From Methanothrix harundinacea (GTDB lineage: Archaea; Halobacteriota; Methanosarcinia; Methanotrichales; Methanotrichaceae), in assembly GCA_002506535.1 (NCBI GenBank), contig DAXT01000009.1, forward strand, positions 1-64,000: a stretch of DNA of 64,000 nt, in the 5' to 3' direction. Both the position numbers and the translations under genes were made by a program. The notes beneath the pieces were generated by a model. That model saw only the letters and a program-made list of their open reading frames with translations, did not search any database and was not told where the DNA came from. Positions 59,014 through 64,000 of the stretch are shown here, piece by piece; within the stretch, counting starts at the first letter, position 1, and every line of letters begins with the position of its first letter.

Positions 59014-60726
59014 TCACCGGATGTAGTAGGCGTTGAGGACGTACTCCTGCATCATCCTCTGGGTATTGAAGAAGGAGCCGTTGATGGCGATGGAGCGGGT
59101 CATCACGTCGGTGAACCTCTCCCTATCATGGTAGAAGAGGGGGATGATCACACCCTCCAGCTTATCGTAGAGGGAGGCGGCGTCTCTGGAGTTGTCCCGC
59201 CCTTCCCCCGACCCCCGGACGGGATCGCCGATCGACCAGCCGGTGAACCCCTCGATATGCCCCTCGACCCACCAGCCGTCGAGGACGGAGAAGCTCGGGA
59301 CGCCGTTCAAGGCCGCCTTCATCCCGCTCGTCCCCGACGCCTCCATCGGCGGTTCGGGGGTGTTCAGCCAGAGGTCGACCCCGGAGGTGATCATCCCCCC
59401 CAGGGTCATGTTGTAGTCTTCGAGGTAGGCGATCTTGATATCGTCCCGTAGGGCATCCTTTGCCTGGAAGATCCTTCTTATCAGATCTTTGCCGCCATGG
59501 TCCCGGGGGTGGGCCTTTCCGGCGTAGACGAGCTGGATCCTCCCTGCCTCCCGGGAGATCCTCGCCAGCCGGTCCATATCCCGGAAGATGAGGTCTCCCC
59601 TCTTGTAAGGGGTCGCACGCCGGGCGAAGCCGATGGTAAGGACCTCCTCCTCCATATCGACCCCTCCCTCCTCCCGAACGTATTCCAGGAGCCTCCTCTT
59701 CGCCTCCATGTGGGCGGACCAGACCTCATCGTGGGGGATGGAGAGGGCGTAGCGGAGGCTGAAGTTGTCCCGCCGCCACATGGGTACGTGCCGGTCGAAG
59801 AGCTCGGCGAAGGGGGCAGATACCCACCTTCCGACGTGGACCCCGTTGGTGATGGCGTCGATGCAGTATCCGGCGAAGATCAGCCTCGAGATCTCGCCGT
59901 GTTTTTTGGCGACGCCGTTGATGTACCGGCTCATCTTCAGCCCGAGGTATGTCATGTTGAGGCTCTTGCCCTCGTAGAGGATCCCTTCGAGGCCGAAGAA
60001 GTCGTCCCTATCCCCGATGACCTTTCGGGCGAGGGCGATGGGGAACTTGTCGTGGCCTGCGGGGACTGGGGTGTGGGTGGTGAAGACGCACTTCTCCCGG
60101 ACCGCTTTTTTGTCCTCTTCGGTGATCTCCCGCCTTCCCGCAGACCTCGCCGTCTCGTCGAGGATCTCCAGGGTCAGGAGGGCTGCGTGCCCCTCGTTCA
60201 TGTGGAAGCTCTTGACGTCGCCGTAGCCGAGCTCCCGGAGGATCCTGACGCCGCCGATCCCCAGGATCACCTCCTGGGAGAGGCGGTAGTGGTCGTCCCC
60301 GCCGTAGAGGAAGTGGGTGAGGGTCCTGTCCCAGTCGGAGTTTTCGGAAAGGTCGGAGTCGATGAAGTAGACGGGGACGGCAAAGCCGTCGATCCCCGTC
60401 ACGTCTTTCTTCCAGGCCCGCAGGTGGACGCGCCTCCCCTCCACCTCGACGGCGGTCCTCGCGTCCATCTCTTCGAGGTGCTCCTCGACCGGCCAGTCCG
60501 CCGCCGCCTCCCGCTGCCATCCGTCGGCCCCGATCTCCTGGCGGAAGTGTCCCTTCCGGTAGAGGAGGGTGACCGCTACCATCGGCACCTTGAAGTCGGC
60601 TGCGGAGCGGATGGTGTCACCTGCCAGCACCCCCAACCCCCCGCTGTAAGTGTTGATCCCGTCCTCCAGGCCTATCTCCATGGAGAAGTAGGCCACCGAC
60701 GACTTATCTTCATCATTCCTTCCCAT
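59014..60726 (-). CDS. glgP: Alpha-glucan phosphorylase (GT35)
   Basis: About 570 residues from ATG 60726, six nt after AAGGTGGTTGAAG-type ribosome site. It releases glucose 1-phosphate from glycogen or maltodextrin. VAYFSMEIGLEDGINTYSGG with LGVLAGD, SFHMNEGHAALLTLEIL, and VDLWLNTPEPPMEASGTSGM with KAALNGVPSFSVLDGWW are typical of the short archaeal/thermophile phosphorylases; the PLP lysine is in ASGTSGMKAALNG. With pfkB 1.4 kb away it suggests storage-sugar use. Confidence 0.94.
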   Translation of the reverse strand: MGRNDEDKSSVAYFSMEIGLEDGINTYSGGLGVLAGDTIRSAADFKVPMVAVTLLYRKGHFRQEIGADGWQREAAADWPVEEHLEEMDARTAVEVEGRRVHLRAWKKDVTGIDGFAVPVYFIDSDLSENSDWDRTLTHFLYGGDDHYRLSQEVILGIGGVRILRELGYGDVKSFHMNEGHAALLTLEILDETARSAGRREITEEDKKAVREKCVFTTHTPVPAGHDKFPIALARKVIGDRDDFFGLEGILYEGKSLNMTYLGLKMSRYINGVAKKHGEISRLIFAGYCIDAITNGVHVGRWVSAPFAELFDRHVPMWRRDNFSLRYALSIPHDEVWSAHMEAKRRLLEYVREEGGVDMEEEVLTIGFARRATPYKRGDLIFRDMDRLARISREAGRIQLVYAGKAHPRDHGGKDLIRRIFQAKDALRDDIKIAYLEDYNMTLGGMITSGVDLWLNTPEPPMEASGTSGMKAALNGVPSFSVLDGWWVEGHIEGFTGWSIGDPVRGSGEGRDNSRDAASLYDKLEGVIIPLFYHDRERFTDVMTRSIAINGSFFNTQRMMQEYVLNAYYIR

Positions 60727-60921
60727 CTTCAACCACCTTATATCACCGGCGAAGTGCCTTCCATCTTCTTCCTGCCGGTCGTCATGTTGCCGCCCGATCT
60801 CATATGATGATGCCCATCCTCTCCTTCCACCATCATTAATAAGATCAATTGAGATAAAAGGAGAACGGCCCGGTCAAAACGGGGATCATCCCTCCCCAAG
60901 CTCGACGATGATGCGATACCC

Positions 60922-61953
60922 TTACGGACCGTCCGTCCTCGGGTTTCTGACGATCCCCCGAAGAAGCCTGCCCAGGATGTCGGCCCCGGTGATGACCCGC
61001 TTCTCCTCTTCGGCCCAGAGGAGGATGACGTCGTCGTCGATGACGTCGTCCTGGAGGTGGCGGGGACTGACCCGGAGCCTCGATATGATGTCCCCGATCT
61101 TGGCTTCGGGCCGCTTCTCGACGATGGGGCGGTGGCAGTGGCGGTAGGGGTTGAATTTATAGGGGTTGAAGAGGAGGTCGCGGATGAACTCGTCGGAGTC
61201 CATGACGAGCCTCGGCTCGTCCTCGGGGTCGACGATGACGATCCACCTCATCCCCGAGAAGTTTATCTTCCTGAGAAACTCGTCGGAGGCGTCGGGTTCG
61301 ATCTCGGGGAAGACCGGCTTATTCCCGTCGAAATCGAGCTTCAGAACGCTCCCCGGATCGATCGGCTCCCCCTCCCGGGAGAGGGGGAGGTCGTCGAGGG
61401 ATAAAAAGTTCAGAGCCCCCTGACCTTCCACCTTCTCGATCTCCGTCTTCGAGGAGTGCATATGGAGCCTTATCAGCTCCCGGATGTCCTTCTCCCGGTA
61501 GAAGGAGACCGCCTCGGGTCCGATCCACCTGTCCAGGGCGATCGCGGTGGGCCTGGCTGCCGGGAAGAGGAGGATCTGATAGAACCGGAGCAGGGGGCTC
61601 AAGAGGGCTCCGACCCGCAGGGCGTTTCGGGAGAAGTAGGCCTGGGGTATGATCTCGCCGAAGACGGTGATGACCACCGTCGAGAAGAAGAAGGCTAGGA
61701 CCCCGGCGAGGACCGATCCGGAGAGGAGGGCGAGAAGGGTGTTGACCGCCACGTTCCCCCAGAGGATCGTCGCCAGGAGGAAGTTTGAGTCCTCCCGTAG
61801 GGAGAGGACGCGGATGGCGTTCCTGTTGTTCTTCGCCACCTCTATCTGTAGCTCCATCTTGCTGATGGTGAAGAAGGCGAGGTTGAGGCCTGAGAAGACC
61901 GCCGACTGGGTGATGCAGACGGCGATCCCCATCCATATGAAAAGATCATCCAT
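60922..61953 (-). CDS. CNNM/DUF21 transmembrane protein with CBS region
   Basis: 343 residues. The DUF21 membrane part (residues 1-170, three to four helices) carries ITQSAVFSGLNLAFFTISKM, LLATILWGNVAVNTLLALLS and VFGEIIPQAYFSRNALRVG, marks of CNNM/CorC magnesium or divalent-ion transporters. A degenerate CBS pair follows (RWIVIVDPEDEPRLVMDSDE). It may export Mg or Co; family knowledge only. Confidence 0.85.
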   Translation of the reverse strand: MDDLFIWMGIAVCITQSAVFSGLNLAFFTISKMELQIEVAKNNRNAIRVLSLREDSNFLLATILWGNVAVNTLLALLSGSVLAGVLAFFFSTVVITVFGEIIPQAYFSRNALRVGALLSPLLRFYQILLFPAARPTAIALDRWIGPEAVSFYREKDIRELIRLHMHSSKTEIEKVEGQGALNFLSLDDLPLSREGEPIDPGSVLKLDFDGNKPVFPEIEPDASDEFLRKINFSGMRWIVIVDPEDEPRLVMDSDEFIRDLLFNPYKFNPYRHCHRPIVEKRPEAKIGDIISRLRVSPRHLQDDVIDDDVILLWAEEEKRVITGADILGRLLRGIVRNPRTDGP

Positions 61954-62078
61954 GAGCAGTAGACACCTCTCTTCTCCTCCCCCTCCCGATGGCGGGTATC
62001 GGCTCCGGGAGGCTTAACCCTTTCGCCGAAATCCGCCATCTACCCGCCCTTTGGGATTTGCGCCGGGGAGGCGCCGGA

Positions 62079-63017
62079 TCAGCTCTCTTCAGACCTGAGC
62101 TTCTCGTAGAGCCGTTCGGCGTCCTCCCTCCTGCAGAGCTCTGATCCCGGGGTCATGACGGCGGCGGCCCCCGAGGCGATCCCGAAGAGGACGGCGTCCC
62201 GGGGGGCCATCTCCCTGGCGAGGCTTAGGGTGATCCCCGCCACCATGCTGTCGCCCGCCCCCACCTTGCTGACGATATTGACCGTCGGCGGCCTCATGTG
62301 GGCGACGGCGTCCAGGCTGACGAATAGAGCCCCCGCCGAGCCCAGGGAGATGACCAGAAGCTCGCAGCCGCCGCCGGCCACCAGCTCCCGGGCCGCCGCC
62401 TCGATCTGGGCCTCCTCCCTCAGGTCCTTCTCCACCAGCTCGCGAAACTCCCGCAGGTTCGGCTTGATGAGAAAGACCCCCTCCTCGATGGCCTTCTTCA
62501 ACGGCTCGCCGGAGGTGTCGACGATCACCTTCGACCCCGCCCTCTTTCCCACCTTTGCGACCTGGGCGTAGAAGTCGGCCGGGACCCCCGGAGGGAGGCT
62601 ACCGCTGGCGACGATGAAGCCGGATTGGGGGGCGGTGGCGGCGACCTCCTCCAGGGCGCCCTCCCACTCCTCCTCCCTCACCTGCGGCCCCGGCATCCCG
62701 AAGCGGAACTGGCGGCCCGTAGACTCCTCCAGGACGGCGAAGCTCTCCCGGGTCATCCCCCTTATCTCGACCGGCCGGCTGCGAAGACCTTCATCTTCCA
62801 GGAGGGCCCGGAGCATCCCGCCGGAGAGACCCCCGGCGGTGTAGATGAGGGTCGAATCCCCGCCGAGCTTCTTTATCGCCCGGGAGACGTTCACCCCGCC
62901 GCCGCCAGGCTCGAAGATGGGGGCGGTGCAGCGGAGCTTGCGTTCTGCAACCACTTGCTCGACGGTGGAGCTCTTGTCGATCGTCGGGTTGATGGAGAGA
63001 GATACGATATCTTTCAT
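62079..63017 (-). CDS. pfkB: PfkB-family phosphofructokinase-type sugar kinase
   Basis: 312 residues. Substrate side: SLSINPTIDKSSTVEQV and FEPGGGGVNVSRAIKKLGGD. Catalytic anion hole and base: VSKVGAGDSMVAGITLSLAR (the GAGDS motif, Asp base). It most resembles 1-phosphofructokinase or 6-phosphofructokinase/tagatose-phosphate kinases. The exact sugar phosphate is not clear. It reads alone after an AT-rich section. Confidence 0.9.
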   Translation of the reverse strand: MKDIVSLSINPTIDKSSTVEQVVAERKLRCTAPIFEPGGGGVNVSRAIKKLGGDSTLIYTAGGLSGGMLRALLEDEGLRSRPVEIRGMTRESFAVLEESTGRQFRFGMPGPQVREEEWEGALEEVAATAPQSGFIVASGSLPPGVPADFYAQVAKVGKRAGSKVIVDTSGEPLKKAIEEGVFLIKPNLREFRELVEKDLREEAQIEAAARELVAGGGCELLVISLGSAGALFVSLDAVAHMRPPTVNIVSKVGAGDSMVAGITLSLAREMAPRDAVLFGIASGAAAVMTPGSELCRREDAERLYEKLRSEES

Positions 63018-63368
63018 GTTGATTTAGAGATAAGCAGCGGGCTATCTAAGGGTGATGGTATGGGGGGGGGGCGGCGATGGCGATGATTTCGACGGCGATG
63101 TCGCCATGGGGAAAGGATGGGGGACCGAGGGATCGGAGCTGCAATCATTGATTATCTACCGCATAAGAGCGGTTTATGGCGTCCTGGCCACCAAGAGGGC
63201 AGAGAGGGTTTGAGGAGGATACGGGATGACATATGTATCGATAAACATATGTTTTATCCCTAAAAATAGTTCGACAAGCTTGTATTCAATGTGGATTAAA
63301 TAACAAAACATAAGGGTTATATTTAATTACTTGTAAAGCGGCTTTCCTCTGAGGTGAAAAGCTTGAAA
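63018..63368. other. Gene-free region, promoter and palindromes
   Basis: The left part is GC-rich with an 8-to-9-G run at about 63062. The right part (63225-63335) is AT-rich with two ACATATGT palindromes and a TATA-like ttatattta (63318-63326). That box is about 45 nt before the next gene. No RNA gene seen. Confidence 0.6.
63229..63252. promoter_or_regulatory. Twin ACATATGT palindromes
   Basis: The self-complementary octamer ACATATGT occurs at 63229-63236 and 63245-63252, 16 nt apart start to start. This could be an operator bound by a dimeric regulator. It lies upstream of a TATA-like box for the small secreted protein. No regulator can be named. Confidence 0.35.
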
Positions 63369-63587
63369 ATGAGAAGCGTTTTGTTCTTGGTCCTGGTGAT
63401 CTTCGCCCTGGTGGCCTCACCAATCTCGGCCGAGGGCGGTAATTCGCAAGGACGAGGTCCCGGCAGCGCAGGAGCGCCCGGGCAGTCGGACGACGGCAGC
63501 AGGCCAGGAAACGGTTACGGTGACCAGAACCACGACCATTACGGCCCACCCGGACAGGTTCTGGTCGACTGGCTCCCATGCATCTGA
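63369..63587 (+). CDS. Small secreted Gly/Pro/Asp-rich protein
   Basis: 72 residues from ATG 63369; GTG 63354 and TTG 63363 are alternatives near GAGGTGA. The signal peptide SVLFLVLVIFALVASPISAE is clear. The mature 45 residues are Gly/Pro/Gln/Asp/His rich (GQSDDGSRPGNGYGDQNHDH), so likely disordered or metal-binding, ending VLVDWLPCI. A terminator hairpin follows directly. No family recognised. Confidence 0.6.
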   Translation: MRSVLFLVLVIFALVASPISAEGGNSQGRGPGSAGAPGQSDDGSRPGNGYGDQNHDHYGPPGQVLVDWLPCI

Positions 63588-63617
63588 GGGGGAGGTTCTC
63601 CCCCCTGCGATTTTTTT
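63588..63617 (+). terminator. Hairpin plus T-run terminator
   Basis: GGGGGAG pairs with CTCCCCC across loop gtt (63588-63604), followed by seven T at 63611-63617. It begins at the stop codon of the small secreted protein. Confidence 0.7.
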
Positions 63618-63727
63618 GAACTACTTTTTAGTTATTCTTCGATCCGTCTATGGACCCCATCACCATGAAGAAGAAAGGCCCGCGCCGGAATTAAAGGGCC
63701 GGGGAGGCGGGACCTCCTTAAGAGGAG

Positions 63728-63820
63728 ATGAAGGAGGCGGCGTCGGAGAAGGTGGAGGAGAAGGTGAAGGTGGAGGAGAAGGTGAAGGTGGAGGAGAGCG
63801 GCTCCGATGCCAAAGATTAA
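63728..63820 (+). CDS. Possible Glu/Lys/Val repeat micropeptide
   Basis: A 30-residue frame from ATG 63728 reads MKEAASEKVEEKVKVEEK, then VKVEE and SGSDAKD. It rests on an 18-bp direct repeat (ggtggaggagaaggtgaa). A stop codon lies two codons upstream and GAGGAG touches the ATG, too close for a normal ribosome site. It may be a true small charged peptide or a chance open frame in repeat DNA. Confidence 0.25.
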   Translation: MKEAASEKVEEKVKVEEKVKVEESGSDAKD

Positions 63821-63867
63821 TACTGAAGTCGACCAACAGGTACGGCTAGGATTTAATCTCCAAGGAG

Positions 63868-64000
63868 GTGAATGAGACGAGAACCAGGGTTTTGACGGCG
63901 CTTCTTGCGGCCCTATTTGTCCTGACGATGGCGGCCGCCGCCGGCGGGATGTTCCAGGGGATCTCCGGAGGGCCGTCGATGAGCTACGCCGGGGTATCGG
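63868..64000 (+). CDS. N-terminus of a secreted protein (cut by window edge)
   Basis: Partial. GTG 63868 gives NETRTRVLTALLAALFVLTM then AAAAGGMFQGISGGPSMSYA, a Sec-type signal peptide followed by Gly/Ser-rich residues. AAGGAGG lies directly before and overlaps the GTG, so the true start may be a later codon. An ATG one base further (63871) leads only to a short frame ending in TGA. Product unknown. Confidence 0.5.
   Translation, partial: MNETRTRVLTALLAALFVLTMAAAAGGMFQGISGGPSMSYAGVS

Noticed and set aside
59497..60807. A 436-codon open frame on the plus strand opposite the phosphorylase gene
   Set aside because: Antisense to glgP, which has complete family motifs; composition is a typical mirror of the real frame.
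63520..63849. Open frame across the terminator and the Glu/Lys repeat
   Set aside because: It begins inside the small secreted protein, reads through a terminator hairpin, and gives only Gly/Glu repeats.

Overview
The window is archaeal and comes from a GC-rich methanogen, most likely a Methanothrix (Methanosaeta)-like member of the Methanosarcinales/Methanotrichales. The lineage call is inference. The directly visible support is: methenyl-H4MPT cyclohydrolase (mch), methanogenesis marker protein 14, methanopterin enzymes (a MptN-like ligase and MptD), a geranylgeranyl-reductase-family enzyme, an archaeosortase with archaeal phospholipid genes, thermosome, exosome, proteasome, KEOPS and RNase P proteins, deoxyhypusine synthase, and an intron-containing tRNA-Tyr with a C1:G72 pair. 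A bacterial-type grpE-dnaK-dnaJ set is also present.

Layout. 0-4.7 kb: an AT-richer elongation-factor-like gene, a toxin-antitoxin patch (orphan Phd/RelB-type antitoxin with a possible RelE stub, then hicB-hicA), a Trm5-like methyltransferase, a broken nucleoside deaminase, a second methyltransferase, pyrF and an MTH1187-type thiamine-binding protein. 4.7-10.3 kb (minus): a protein-folding block thermosome-grpE-dnaK-dnaJ. 10.4-13.8 kb (plus): a phosphate block pstS-pstB-phoU-phoU/AbrB that lacks the pstC and pstA permease genes. 14-20 kb: ogt, a phosphodiesterase, tRNA-Tyr and tRNA-Asp, speA divergent from dys, and a lipoprotein. 20.7-22.8 kb: an uncharacterised three-gene unit whose first member is a DUF2589 protein and whose second looks like a diverged relative of it.

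22.9-30.6 kb (minus): cooT, tRNA-Arg, and the archaeal information-processing superoperon, read as rpl15e, DUF54 RNA-binding protein, rnp3, rnp2, psmA, SBDS, rrp4, rrp41, rrp42, rpl37ae, rpoP, Brix protein, pcc1, prefoldin beta. Many neighbours overlap by 4 nt, which suggests translational coupling of RNA processing, protein turnover and folding.

31-40 kb: marker 14, a geranylgeranyl-reductase-family enzyme, a secreted VWA protein, mch, two convergent genes whose products both carry Cys/Gly-rich tails, and a small secreted protein with four 10-residue repeats, three of them ending in N-x-T sequons. 40-43.8 kb: an AT-rich island holding one 847-residue SF2 helicase-HNH nuclease fusion, bracketed by copies of an 18-bp dispersed repeat (two direct copies on the left, one inverted on the right). 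This is a good candidate for a mobile or defence island.

43.8-64 kb: purA, a MptN-like ATP-grasp ligase, rhodanese, thiL, moaA, a sodium:solute symporter, then artA-asd-pssA-mptD (archaeosortase with archaetidylserine/archaetidylethanolamine synthesis), a large subtilisin-like protease with an odd hydrophobic insertion, a 12-bp minisatellite, a dicarboxylate/amino-acid symporter, an alpha-glucan phosphorylase, a CNNM/DUF21 protein, a PfkB sugar kinase, a small secreted protein, and the start of another secreted protein cut by the window edge.
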